Assembly (NCBI GenBank): GCA_009763385.1
Contig: CM019831.1
Span: 90,617,845-90,681,844 of the forward strand
Length of the DNA stretch: 64,000 nt
Direction: 5' to 3'
From: Coix lacryma-jobi var. lacryma-jobi
Taxonomy: Eukaryota; Streptophyta; Magnoliopsida; Poales; Poaceae
This document shows positions 33,166 through 45,585 of the stretch, one piece after another. The notes under the pieces are model-generated. The model was not told where the DNA came from. It ran no database searches and saw only the letters and a program-made list of their open reading frames with translations. Every line of letters starts with the position of its first letter. Positions within the stretch are counted from its first letter, which is position 1. The position numbers were made by a program, and so were the translations under genes.

Positions 33166-35207
33166 TGAAGGACCGGATTAGCGACCAGAGGGGGGGTGAA
33201 TGGGAGCCTCAAATTCAACTCGTGAATAGTATGGCCATTGTCCCAGAAAGTCACCCCAAAAGTGAAGACTTGAAACGATCAGAGAGTTCACGACCTACGA
33301 GTAGGTGAATACCCTAGGAGATGTCCTAGTGGTACAGCGGAACCTCCGGAGAAACCCCAAAACCAACTGCCAAAGCCACGGAACAAAACTGCACAATCAG
33401 CAGTTTCGCGGACTGTCTGGGGTCAGGGTCCCGGACTGTCCGCTGAACGCCGGAATGTCCGACACTAGGAGTCCGCGGGTTCCGAACAGTCAGTGCTGCA
33501 AGTCTGCTGGACAGGTCTCGGACTGTCCGCGGGTTTGTACCGCGGACTGTCCGCCGTTCACTAGACAGTGAACAGTCAGGGGTCTGCGCCTGACTGAACC
33601 TGCAGAATCCGAATCCCCGGACTGTCCGCCGCTGGGGGCGCGGACTGTCCGCGGATGAACAGAAAGCACAATTCTGCTCGGGACAAAAAGGCAAATCAAT
33701 CGGAGCTTCACCAAATCAAAAGGAGCTTCGACCAAACTTCTCCCAGGTGATCCTCTATGTATTGGGGTGCTAATCCTAAGAAATCGTCGCACCAAACCAA
33801 ATCAATCAAGAGATATTCGTGGATCACCGTAAAAGGGGGAAGAACGAAGAACGAACGCGAAATCAACCCGATCTATGGATTCCTGCGGTTAGGAGAGAAT
33901 CCCTTCGGTAGAAAGAAGGGGCTCACGACCAAGAACAAATTGATTCAAGTGGAATTGAAAATCATCTCGCGGAGAGGGAGAACGAGGCAAATCTCCGGGA
34001 GATGAAAAAACCAAAACGTGAAGAACACAACACACATGACACGATTTGATTTCAGCCGAAATTCCTCCACACGAGGAGACAACGAGAATACGGTCTTGTT
34101 TCCTCAAAAGATCCAAATACACAGAGGTATGATTCCCGTCTCTGCAGATAGCTTGCAGCGAGGTATGATTAGAACCTATGCAAGGGCTAGAGAGAGAGAG
34201 AGTGCTCAGGAACAAATGACTTCAAGGATAGGGAGAGAGGATGGAAGCCTCTCTTATTTATAGCCTAAAACAATAATCCCCTTACTACCCCTAGATACAC
34301 GAGCGAAACGGCCAACCCTAGGGGTATCCCGATCCAACTCTGCTGATAGTTAATCTGACGGTCACACGCCTTCCTCACCCTTAGCTTCGCCTCGACGCAA
34401 GCCTCAGGATGCCGCCACGTGCCGCCCAATCGACCGCCGCGCCTACCTCGTGGATAGCATCGCCTGCGCGCCAGCCTCTCCACGCCGCCACGCGTCGACC
34501 GTCCTTTTTGTGGACCTCCCCCCGGTTATGAGGCCGAAACCGGGAGACCTGGGCCTTCCCCCGGTTTTGAGGCCGAAACCGGGAAACCTGTCCTCAGGCT
34601 GAGTTTTCTGGCCCAAACTAAGAAACCCGCGCGCCCAGGTTTTGAGGCCCAAACCTGGAATCCGTCCATGCCGAGTTTTGAGGCCCAAACTCGGAAACCG
34701 GCCACCCCGAGTTTTGAGGCCCATACTCGGAAACCGTCGAGGGTAGCATTTCGAGGCTCAGCTACCGAAACCGTGCCGTAGACGGGATGTGGTTCGCACA
34801 CCCCGAGTTCCAGCACCGATGTCGGAGCATGTCCAGCCTCCACGCCGGGCACAGTGCATTCGCCATCCTTCTCGGCCTCCCGCCAAGTGTCACGATGCCA
34901 TCACCTTCCTCCCGACTCGGCCGATGCACCGCACATTCTCATGTGCTCTTGCTTGTCGATGCCATGTGCCAGCTACTATAGCTGGTCCTCAGGTCTCCCG
35001 GTCCGTCGGTCCAAGCTCCACGTCCGCCCATCACCGCTCTCGGTCCGTCGGCACAGCACGTCCCTACTTGACCTTCACCTCACCTTCGACCACTATCCGA
35101 GCTTCACACCTGCACATCAACACAGCCAAGAGACATGTTGCCAGTTGATCGATCACTCATCACTCAGGAAGGGAACCACAAGGGCACATATCAACCTGGT
35201 GTTCTCA
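33166..35207 (-). repeat. SIRE-B 3' LTR, 2042 bp
   Basis: Minus-strand start TGAGAACACCAGG, end GGTCCTTCA. Contains CGGACTGTCCG palindromes (33410-33660), a minus-strand TATAAATA (34255-34262) and the GGCCCAAAC minisatellite (34515-34735). Confidence 0.94.
33410..33660. repeat. CGGACTGTCCG palindrome array
   Basis: About eight copies of GCGGACTGTCCGC or close variants, a 13-bp palindrome except for its centre base, in the LTR part between TATA side and PBS side. The 5' LTR has the same at 48630-48890. Palindrome-rich LTR regions are known in maize Sireviruses. Confidence 0.88.
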
Positions 35208-36904
35208 ATCTCCCCCTTGATGAGTGCATCGTAAACTCATAGTAATCGTATCCAAAATAAAAGGAAGTAGAATTGGATAGAAGGAGAAAACTTACTCGTG
35301 ATGTCCAAAAGCCAAAGAAAAGGCCGAAGAAGAACAACTCAAGATAAGCGAAGCTTGGTCCCCAAAGACATGGGCAACGGTTCGACACAACCAAGCAAAA
35401 AATCAGAGCAACAACTCATCAGAGAGCAAAACTCGATCAAAATTCGAGCACAAAACTTGGTTCCCAAAGACATGGGCAACGACGCAACCAAGTCAGAAGC
35501 AAGCTAGTCCTCAAGAAGAGGCAGAAAGGGCTCAACACCACTAGCTGAAAGCTTGAAACCAAATGAAGACTGCATAAGAAGTAGCTACTGCTAGTCCCTT
35601 AAGATAGAGGCACAGAGGCTCAACACAACCAGCAGTAAGCCCAATACCAATCAAGAACCATCAAATAATAGATGACTCAAAGTAGGCAGAAAAACTCCCC
35701 CTCACTCAAGGAACTCCCCCTCAGCAAGTGAAGCATAAGTTACAAATTTTCACCACAGAAAATCGAAAAATCTCGACATTGGAAACATTCTCCCCCTTGG
35801 GGGCAATTTGCAAACAAAAGAGAGCGGAAAGAAGCTCAAAACAGCAGAACGGAGTTAGGTCATGCCTATCGGAGTCAAGAAAAATGCACATGAGTCAAAA
35901 ATGCATGTTAGCAGCTTCAAGTATATACTTGAAAGAGTGAAAGAATGCTCTAATGAGTGTTGATCTGATTACATAGCAGCATACACAAGTGCTAGCAAAG
36001 GCTCAAACTAATCACCGACAACAAGATATGAATGCATAAGCCAAGTGAGCAGTTTTAAGCCATTCAGAAAGGAGTTTCACCATCAAAATAGCACTGAACA
36101 TGTATAGACAGGAAGTCAAACAACTGCTAAACATGTATACAAGGTGAACTACCCCTAGCACAGTTCAATCATCATGCTATAGAGTGAAACATAGACTTGT
36201 GTTTTCAGATTTTATCGGAGAATATGCAGCGGTTATTAACACAAGTTCAAATTCAGCATGTAATTGCGAGGGGTTGAAAGCCTGTCATTGCCTAACTTTT
36301 CAACCGTGCTAAGCCTATGCATATGCAATCGGAAGCTTAAAGCATCGGTTTCGGTCTTGCACTACACGGCTCAAGTTTAACTCAAAGTGCTATGAGAAAC
36401 AGTCTCAATACCGTGATGTGCTGACAAAGCAATCCCATCTTGATCTTTTCAATTCACTCACACTTGGTTCATTTTAAACAGAATATGAACAATCCAAGTA
36501 AGTGAAAGACTCAGAACTAGAGACATAGCAACCTAGCATATATGAAATAGCTCAAGAGACCTCAACACATCCTACACATGCTTGCCAATCTCAATGGTGA
36601 ACATGTATCAAGTTTTAAGTTCATTAAGCATGTTCAGCATTCTGAAAAAAATAGCTTAGCTCACAAATTGTAGCAGTGATCAAAGAGAGCTTAAGCTACA
36701 AGCATCATCATATACCATCAAAGCATACACTAATCAGAGCATAAATTCATTCTAAGGAATATAGACATGAAGCTTGAAAATGAAAGATGTATGCATGATG
36801 AACTCAGAATCAGAGCCAAAATAAAAACAGAAAGACTCAAGACCCAAAAACTAAAAGGATCAGAAAGTCAGTTTATTTTACAACAAGCAAAATGTTTCCC
36901 CCAT
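35208..36904 (-). other. SIRE-B 3' non-coding region with several polypurine tracts
   Basis: No conserved frame. The LTR-adjacent polypurine tract is the minus-strand complement of CTCCCCCTTG at 35210. Further runs of the same type are at about 35696 and 35713 (ACTCCCCCTC twice), 35791 (CTCCCCCTTGGGGG) and 36895. Multiple polypurine tracts are a known Sirevirus trait. Confidence 0.7.
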
Positions 36905-38832
36905 CTAAAAGGGGAAACACACACCAAGCTCACCTCTTAACCTAGCAAAAGTTGAGAGATCCAAAGGCTTGGTGAAAATATCCGCAACCTGGTTATGGGT
37001 GTCTACATGCCTAAGATCAATGTCGCCTTTCTCATAGTGATCACGAAGAAAGTGAAAGCGAACATCGATGTGCTTGGTCTTGGAGTGAAGAACAGGGTTC
37101 TTTCCTACACTAATGGCAGAAGTGCTATCGCAAAGCAAAGGAACTCGACTGAAATCTAGACCAAAATCTCGCAATGTAGCAACCATCCATAAAAGTTGCG
37201 AAGCACAAGAAGCAGTGGCAACATACTCGGCTTCAGTAGTAGACTGGGCTACGTTCGACTGTTTGCGAGAAGACCACGAGACCAAAGAAGAGCCAAGAAA
37301 CTGACAAGTCCCAGAAGTAGACTTGCGCTCAAGCCGACAACCGGCAAAATCCGCATCGGAATAACCACAAAGCGAAAGAGTCGAAGAAGAAGAGTACCAA
37401 AGTCCGAACTCAGGAGTGTATCGGTGGTACCTCATGATGCACTTGATCGCTTGCTTGTGGGAAGTCCGAGGGGACGCCTGAAAATGAGCGCACAGACACA
37501 CAGAAAACTGTATATATCTGGCCTCGTCGCCGTCAGGTACAGAAGCGAGCCAATCATGCTTCTGCACTCCTTCTGGTCAACCGGCTCTCCGTCCTGGTCC
37601 GCGTCCATCGCCGCAGTCGTCGGCATGGGCGTCGTAAGAGGCTTGGCCTCGCCCATGTTGAATTTCTTCAGGATATCCTTCGTGTATTTTCCTTGATGCA
37701 CAAACGTCCCGTCTCAGGTTTGCCTAATTTGCAACCCGAGGAAGAAAGTCAACTCGCCCATAGTACTCATCTCGAACTCCCTGCTCATAGTATCTGAAAA
37801 CTTTGCAACAAGCGCATGAGAAGAGCCACCAAAGATGATGTCATCCACGTAAATCTGGACTAACAGAGTATCGTTGCATTGCTTGAGGAGAAACAAAGTT
37901 CTATCGACCCGTCCCAATTTAAAACCCTTGGAGAGTAAAAAGGTTTTCAAATGATCATACCACGCTCTCAGAGCTTGTTTCAAACCATACAAAGCTTTTG
38001 AAAGTTTATAAACTTGGTTTGGAAACTTGGGATCCTCGAAACTGGGGGGTTGCCTAACATAAACCTCTTCCTCTATATACCCATTCAAGAAAGCACTCTT
38101 GACATCCATCTGGTAAAGCTTAAAACCCTTCGAAGCAGCAAAGGCTAGAAGGATTCTAATGGCTTCTAAATGGGCTACAGGGGCAAAGGTTTCCTCATAG
38201 TCTATACCCTCTTTCTGGCAGAAACCCTGGGCTACTAGCCTAGCCTTGTTCCTCACTACCATCCCATCCTCACCCTCTTTGTTTTTGAAAACCCATTTGG
38301 TACCTATAGAGTGGCATTGTGGTGGAGGTGGAACTAGGGTCCAAACTTGGTTTCGCTCAAAGTTTTCTAACTCCTCATGCATGGCATTGACCCAGTTAGA
38401 ATCAGAAAGTGCGTGTCCAACATCTTTGGGCTCAAAAGAAGCAACGAATGCAGAATGAGCAAAGTGAGAGATTTCATACGCTCGCGACCGCGTGACTCGC
38501 TGGTCGATGCCGCCGATCATCTAACGAGGAGGATGAACTTGCTAAACGCTTCGGGGCGCTTGCCTCGCCAAAGTCGCCTCCCCCTCGCCAGATGATGTTG
38601 CTCCATCAGGTGCAGCGGGTGCTCGCTGGAGAGGTGGCTCTAGAGGACCCCACGAAGAAGATGTCGTGGGATCAGGTCCTCGAGCTGAAGTAGACGTCGC
38701 AGGATCAACGGGGGCAGCCAGTGGAGTTGGCTCGGGATCACCCCAATCGGCATTCTCCTGCTCCTCCTCCACAAAGATGGTCTCTCCCATCTCCTGTTCT
38801 CCTGCAACATCAAAAGCAGAAGAAACACAAGG
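36905..38832 (-). pseudogene. pol: SIRE-B reverse transcriptase and RNase H
   Basis: Minus strand. A Pro/Ser/Glu-rich linker (38832-38530) carries two stops. RT then runs from about 38510 with WVFKNKEGEDG, RLVAQGFCQKEGIDYEETFA, MDVKSAFLNGYIEEEVYV, LYGLKQALRAWYDHL and the intact catalytic YVDD (37840-37851). An in-frame TGA at 37714 is followed by the same frame (MIGSLLYLTATRPDI). A frameshift near 37500-37570 leads to RNase H with GYSDADFAGC (about 37355-37385), TTEAEYVA, LLCDSTSAI and HIDVRFHFLRDHYEKG (about 37020-37070). The end is at 36905. Key catalytic residues of both enzymes remain. Confidence 0.92.
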
Positions 38833-39576
38833 CATAGTGTAACACCCCAGGTGTTAGTCTCAAATTAAGCAGTGGGTTTGAGCAAAAACAAGCTATGTCA
38901 AGTAATGATCAAGGGATTAGTTCAAGTATTGTCAGTGGTGATATACGAGTTGGAATCAACCCCGAAGATAGAATCCAAGTTTTTGCTTATAATGTTCTAC
39001 AAGTAAAGGAGAATATTAGAGGAGATCAACCAAGTCTTGCAACCTTGCCCAAACGACTATAGATCGACTCATGAACAAAAGTTATGAAAAGTCTGTGTTG
39101 AGCATATGACCAGAAAATACCCCGTCGACTGGAAACCCTAATTCGGACTCTACCGGGTGATTACTTTGACCAGCTTTGAAAGACATTTTGGAAACCTTGC
39201 ATGACAGTGAGCCCTAAGCAAAAGTTGTAGTAGTGATCGAGTGGAACCAACTTCATTTAATGGTCAAGACCTGGATCGGTGCCAAAAATAGCGAAACAGG
39301 GCTCCCAGGATCAGATTAAGTGCTGATTTCACGGTTCCAAAAATTGAAATTTTGGGCACCGTGGAGTTTTCGTCGATAATTATTACTACACAAATAATTG
39401 GGAATTTGACTAAGCTCCTTTAAGAAAAGTCGAAGTACTCGTCAAGACGACGATAACAAATCAAGTCCTGTTGGAATCAGAGTTCTTTTGGACAGTGATT
39501 GCAATTTGGGAAAATAGCGAAGTTTTTCAGCGGGGAAAATATTTTGGAAGGAGTTTCAAACAAAAAAAATATATAA

Positions 39577-40130
39577 ATGGGCAGCAGCCCTGGACGCCCT
39601 CCCCCTTCTCACCCTTCTCCTACACGCCTCCTCCCTCCCCATCTTCAGCTCTCTCTCCCTCCCTCTCAAGTCTCAACCATGGCAGCAGCCATGGCTGCCC
39701 TCTCCTCCCCTCCCCTCCCTTGGATGGCAAGCTGCAGGGCAGCAGCTCTTCTCCCTGGCGCCCCTCCCTTCAGCTCCTCTCCCATGGCTGAATCCCCCCC
39801 CTTCTTCCTGCTCGCCGCCCCCCCCCCCCCCCCCCCCCCTCCATGGTTGCTGCTCCCTTCCCCTTCTCTCCCATGGTCAGTAAGGCAGCAGCAACAACTC
39901 CCTCCTTTTCCCTGTCCTTCTCCTCCTTTCCTCACCATAGCAGCAGCCCCAAACCCTAGCCATGGCTGCCCCTCTCTCTCCTCCTTTCCCTTGGCAATGC
40001 AGCAATGCAGCTGTGACGCCCCAAACCCTAGCCATGGCTGCTGCTCCCTCCTCTCCAAGCTCCATGACAGTAGCAGCAGCAATCCAACAACACAACCATC
40101 CCTAGGGTTTCCTTTGGTGATGAATCTTTT
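39577..40130 (+). repeat. C-rich part of solo LTR with 22-base C run
   Basis: Pyrimidine- and CCATGG-rich stretch with a run of 22 C at 39818-39839. The Pro-rich frame across it (39577-40257) is probably not a gene: it depends on the homopolymer length and nothing conserved is seen. Confidence 0.7.
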
Positions 40131-40259
40131 GTTTCATTTAATGTTTATTGTGAATGATTTGGTAAATTATGTACTCATGTTCATGATAGTTGGTAGTTCA
40201 AATGATTTATATGTGTGCTCAAATGGAAGTCAAACAAGTGATGGATCAATGTATTGATG

Positions 40260-42200
40260 TGCTGAAATTTCTGTCGGAGCAGATTTTGTTGAGGTGTTCA
40301 TTTCGTAAATTAAATCTTGTTTGCTGTAGGTTTGGTCAATACAAAAGTTGTATATGATTGCATGATATAGCTGCTGTTAAAATTTGGTGATTTTTGGCCT
40401 AGTAGTTTAGGAGTTACCGCTATTCAAAGTTGGGGTTCAGAAATAGTTGTTCTCTGAAATTCCTAGATCAGATTCTGTAAATGTGTATGCTAGACCCTGT
40501 AAATTTATGAATCATGTTGTGGTGATTAAATATAAAAGGTACATAATTTCATAAGCTTTCCAGAATGTCTTGTTGCATATCTTTTGGAGTTATGCAGCTC
40601 TAGTTATGATTTAATTACTCAGTTGTTCATTGTATGTCTAGCTATGCTGAAATGGCTGCAGAAGCAGTTTCTGTTGTGGTCATGGTTTCGAAATGCAAAT
40701 TATGTTTTCTGTGGATAGGCATAATATAAAAGTTGTAGATAACTTATATATATACCTTGTGTTAAATATTCATGATTGTTGGTGAAAAGAATTAGGAGTT
40801 ATGGCTGTGCAAAGTTCAGTTTCAGAAATAGGTGTTCTCTGAAATCTCTGGACCAGATTTGAGAAATGCATTAGTTCGACCATGTTAACATGTGAATCAT
40901 ACTGAGATGTTTAAAGATGATTGGTAGGAAATTTTATAAGCTTTCTAGATTGTCTTGTTTCATATCTTTTGGAATGAGTATAGCTTCAGTTATGGTCCAA
41001 GTAATCAGCTGCTGTTGCAGTCTAGTTTGATATGTCAATGTGCTGAATGGACTGCATGTGTGGTTTCAGTTGGAGTGGTTACTTTGTGATGTAAATATTG
41101 TTTTCTATAGATGTGATCCATATAAAAGTTGTAGATAATTCTTATATCTTGGTTATCCTAAAATGTCATGATTTTAGGCCAAGTGGTTTAGGAGTTATAA
41201 CTTGTGCAATTTCAATGTCCAGATTTGCTTGCTCTCTAGACAGATCTGAAAGAGTGGATTGTTTGGCCTAGTTAAACTTTGAATCATCCTTTGATGTTAA
41301 TAGAAGAGTTGTAGTTATTTTAATATTATTTCTAAATTGTCTTAGAGCATACTTTTTGGTGGTCTAGAACTTGAGTTACAGGTGTTTAAATTTAACTGTC
41401 CAAATCTGTCCAAGTCTGGACAGATTTGTTTGTTTGAGTTGTTTGGTTTAAATAACTTTAGAATCACCTGTAGGTGTTTAAAACAAAGTTGTAGTTCTTT
41501 TACTAAGATTTATGTAAAGTCCAAGAACTCCTTTATTGGACATATAGAGATTGAGTTATAGCTGTTTTAAGATAGATGGCTAAATCTGTCCATGTCTGGA
41601 CAGAGATGCTTTTCTTGACTTGTTTGGCTATGTTAACTTGTGAATTACCTTAAGTGGATAATAAATTATTTGTGGACAACTTGATAACCTTTTTAAAAAG
41701 TCTAGTTACAAGTTCCCAGGTTTTATAGATCTTTAGATATGGTTGTTTGAATTTGCTGCTGTTGTTGTGTAGCAAGTTCTGTCCAGATATGAACTGAGCT
41801 GCACTAATTAGGTTATTTGATTTGGTTAGCCTTTGATTCACCTTTAGCTAATAACAATAAAGTTTTAGATAATCGTGTAAGCTTTCTAGAATGTCTAATT
41901 GTATGATTATGTGATGTCTATATCTTGAGTTGTGCTTCTCTGAAGCTGACAGCTTTTCTGTCCAAAGATTTGGATAGAGCTGCTTTGTCCTCTGTTTTTG
42001 ACCTAGTTAACCTCTGAATTAGCCTTTGTGTTGAATAGCAAAATTGTAGGAAATCTTGTTAGATTTCTGGAAAGTCTTAGTTCACCTTGTTTGGAGGTCT
42101 GTAGCTCGAGTTATGATTATTTTAATGAACTACTGTGCTGCTGTCCAGAACATACGAATGAACCCAAGTTGATTGCTTTAGTTTGATATTGCTTATGTGA
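40260..42200 (+). repeat. Degenerate tandem repeats of about 160-330 bp in solo LTR
   Basis: The same succession recurs at least six times with much divergence: AAAGTTGTAGATAA, then GGCCTAGTGGTTTAGGAGTTA, then a CAAAGTTC/CAGAAATAGTTGTTCTCTG segment, then GAATCA, then ATAAGCTTTCTAGAATGTCTTG. Copies are seen near 40330-40640, 40730-41010, 41110-41350, 41470-41600, 41640-41900 and 41840-42090. The unit length cannot be set by eye. Confidence 0.7.
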
Positions 42201-42210
42201 TCTTTTTTGA

Positions 42211-42330
42211 CATCTATTGCCTTGTTAATAATTATATTGTGCATTTCATGTTTCTAAATTAATGATTTTTTAACATCTATTGCCTTGTTAATAATTATAT
42301 TGTGCATTTCATGTTTCTAAATTAATGAAC
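42211..42330 (+). repeat. 63-bp exact tandem duplication
   Basis: CATCTATTGCCTTGTTAATA and the following bases to AAATTAATGA repeat at 42211 and 42274 with no change seen, so this duplication is young compared with the surrounding degenerate repeats. Confidence 0.88.
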
Positions 42331-43832
42331 CTAAAGTATTGTATACATATATTATGCATAGTGTGGGTTAACTTACTTAACTAAAAGTATGAGTTGTAGG
42401 TGCATGCTTTTGTTCCTTTTATGTGATGTATGTCTTGTTCATGATTGGTTGTTATAGGTAGCTTCCATACATGCCTAATGAACTTTGTATAACATCATGC
42501 TATGAATAAAACTCAGTGATAGGTAATAATAAAAATATTCATTCTCTTTTATAAGCTATATCCTGAATACTTAGGTGAACTAGTCAGCAGTACTTGATAT
42601 AGGTCTTATGTTTGCATCATGTGTTACATCCCTTATATTCATACATATGCATTGTGCACCTCATGCTAGGTACGCTAGATGATGAATGCGTGAAGTGAAG
42701 TGCGTGTTGATGGAGCTAAGCCCGAAGATGGTGATTGGGTGGCCATCCCGAAGAAGGTGTTTGGCGAATCCCACAAGTTCCTGGAGCGGTGATGTTCCCG
42801 ATGTTGGTGTCAACTAACACTAGCTTAAGTGTTGTTTCCCAGGCAAGCCCCGGTGCATACTACCCACTCTCTATTTTATAAATACTTTATTACACTATAG
42901 GTCTTGTGAAATGTGCATTAAGTAAGTAGGAGTTGAATGAAACCGTTGTTGCATGAATACCTTGGATTTCCAGATAATCCCCTGATGATATCCCCTCAGT
43001 AGTGATAAGACGATCCCAAATGCTTAGCAATGCTTAGACTTCGGTAGAAGTCGATCGATGGTTTCATCGTTCGCGAGATATATATTTTACCTTTTCTCTC
43101 TTCGACTCTGTCTATGGATCGTGAGAATCCAAATATGATGATAAATATTAAACTGAGACCGGGCGGGTAACTTGCATAGGAATGGAATCCTGGTGTAGTG
43201 TTTCCGCCTGTGCCGCTTAGTACCCGTCCGTTGTTGGCCCGTTGGATCGAGAACTATTTGTTAGTACTGGTCACATGCTACGGTAAGCCCTACTGTGGCT
43301 ATGCTCTTACTGGAACGGCGCACCCGCGCACTGGGAGTGGAGAGATGGCGGGAGTAGCGTGTACCCACCCTACTCGGTCCACTGATGGACGTTACTCATC
43401 AAGGCCATTGTAGGGCGGTGGTGTACTGTACTTCCGGGTGGCGCGGCTCCGGTCCGGTTTGAGCGGATCCACGGGAAGGTTGATATATGCAGGTTCGGTC
43501 TTGCATATGTCGTGTGATAAGGAAGCCCCAGCTGGGTAGATCAAGCGGTTCGAATCGTCGTTTGCTCCACAAGAAAAGGAGACTCATCCTCGCACCCTCG
43601 GCATAGTTTAATCAAGTGAAGATGATGACAAGAGAAGTTTATCATGTGATGTGATGCTTAATCAAGTGATTGATTTAGATAGGTGCAAAGTGGATACTGC
43701 TTAATAACTTAATGCACCGCTAAAACTTGAAAATAGGATGAACTAGTAGAAAGCTTTTCTGCAAAGCTCTTCTCTGCTAGCCTCACTACATCCCTTAAGC
43801 CAGCATGCCCTTGGAGTCTTTTTCTTAGTCGG

Positions 43833-43887
43833 GTAAGTCTTGCTGAGTACCCTCATGTACTCACGGTTTTATTCCCCCTTATTGCAG
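43833..43887 (+). promoter_or_regulatory. Conserved LTR stem-loop block in solo LTR
   Basis: TGAGTAC (43844-43850) pairs with GTACTCA (43857-43863). The loop is CCTCAT instead of CCCA in CHR1. The block is bordered by GGTAAGT and TTGCAG. Confidence 0.6.
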
Positions 43888-44306
43888 GTGTTGGTTCGGT
43901 TTGCTTAAATTTTGGTGGCTAAGTGCCGGTGGGCTCGGTGATTCCATACTACTTCTTCTCTTTATGCTTTTGTTGGAGGATGTCAATTGAGCTAGCAATG
44001 TATTTTAACTTATGTTATTGTATTCATTTCAAAGCTATGTTGTTTCTTCTAAATTAAGTGAAACTCAAACTTGTATCCTTATTTATGAACTCTATTGTAA
44101 TTTTTTTTTTCTGCTGCCAAGCTCCGTGCACGTGATATGTATTTGCTTAAACCTGCGATCTTGGTTGTGTTGTGATTAACCGGGGTCCTTTGTGACTCTC
44201 GGCAGACTACCGGGTTTGTATAAGTGAAAGTTTGTGTGTGTCAACGTGTTGAGCGGGGACAGCCATACTTAATCTTATATAAATTGGGCGGTTCTGTCAC
44301 ACATAG

Positions 44307-45585
44307 TTTCGTCGAATGTGACCTCGCAGGTCTCCACTATCCGGTTAGTTTCCAGATTAAGTACTCGATAAGCACGTGAATAAGAAGCATAACCAAGAAA
44401 CACCCCATCAGCAGAGCGAGACTCAAATTTGTCCAAATTACCTTGCTTCAGGATAAAGCACTTACACCCAAACACTCGAAAATGAGACACCTTGGGTACC
44501 CGTCCAAAACGCAACTCATAAGAAGTCTTTTTCATCAAAGCACGAAGAAAGGTGCGATTTGAAACATGGCAAGCGGTGTTGATCGCCTCGGCCCAAAAAC
44601 GCCTAGGAGTCCTATGCTCATCGAGCATCGTCCTGGCCATCTCAACAAGTGTCCGATTCTTGCGCTCAACAACACCGTTCTGCTGAGGGACATAAGGAGA
44701 AGAAAACTGATGCTCGATTCCATTAGACGAACAAAAGGAAGCAAACTGAGAGTTGTCAAACTCAGTACCATTATCGCTATGAATAGCTCTATTGGTATCA
44801 GGGGGAAACTCAGTTTTCAACCTCAAAATCAAGTCACGAGCAAAAGAAAAAGCTTCATCCTTACCCTCCATAAAGAACACCCAAGAGTACCTCGAAAAAT
44901 CGTCAACGATCACTAGAACGTACCACTTCCCACCCCTTGAGCAAACCCGAGCTGGACCAACTGTGTCCATGTGTAAAAGCTCGCCGGGTCGCTTTGTCAT
45001 CACCTGATTAACAGGTGGGTGAGAAGCAGCAACCATCTTCCCGTGACGACAAGGATGGCAAACAAGGTCCTTCTGAAACTTAAGCTTGGGCAATCCTTGG
45101 ATTAGGCCAAGTGAGCTAAGCCTTGCAAGCAAGTCAAAACTCAAGTGACCGAGCCTCCTATGCCACTTCCACAAATCAGAAGAAGGACCAGCCATCAAAC
45201 ACCTAGCAGAGCCGAACGAATGAGAAAAGTCGGCTCTGAAAACACGGCCAAAAGGGACGATCCGACAAACAAGATCTCCCCGAGGGTCTAAAACACGACT
45301 CAAGCCCTTCTTAAAACGAACTTCACAATCATCCTCAAGAAGTTGCGAAACAGAAAGCAAGTTGAAATGCAAGTTAGAAACCAAGGCAACATCCTTAAGG
45401 ACAAAGTTCTCATTGAGCTGGATAGCTCCATGAGAAACAACCTTACCTCTACTATTATCCCCGAAAGTGATGTACTCCTTGTGCATCACGGGGCTAAGGC
45501 TGGAGAACCATTCCTTCTTTCCGGTCATGTGGCGCGAACACCCGGAATCCATGAGCCACATGTTCTCCAACCGAAGTTCCTGCAT
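44307..45585 (-). pseudogene. pol: SIRE-B protease and integrase, interrupted by solo LTR
   Basis: The minus-strand frame is open for about 425 codons: protease WLMDSGCSRHMT (about 45525-45560), pre-integrase zinc region with HRRLGHLSFD and CHPCRHGKM, integrase core with LLHMDTVGPARV (first Asp), AIHSDNGTEF (second Asp, about 44765-44795), NGVVERKNRTL (Glu, about 44650-44685) and the C-terminal FGCKCFILKQGNLDKFESRSADG region. The frame is undamaged until it runs into the solo LTR at 44306. Before that insertion the gene continued at 38837. The catalytic residues are all present. Confidence 0.93.

Larger units (their letters stand above)
38838..44301 (+). mobile_element. Chromovirus-type solo LTR, 5464 bp, catag target duplication
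   Basis: TGTAACACC at 38838 and GTCACA at 44301 are the CHR1-type LTR termini. CATAG flanks it (38833-38837 and 44302-44306). No PBS, polypurine tract or coding domain lies inside, so it is a solo LTR left by LTR-LTR recombination. It shares with CHR1 the end module (CACTGGGAGTGGAGAGATGG, TGTACTGTACTTCCGGGTGG, the TGAGTAC hairpin) but is 1.3 kb longer and mostly different, so it is a related, distinct family. The strand is defined by this module. Confidence 0.93.

Noticed and set aside
39577..40257. Pro-rich 226-codon frame in the solo LTR
   Set aside because: Depends on a 22-base C run and simple CCATGG repeats; frame would vary with homopolymer length.
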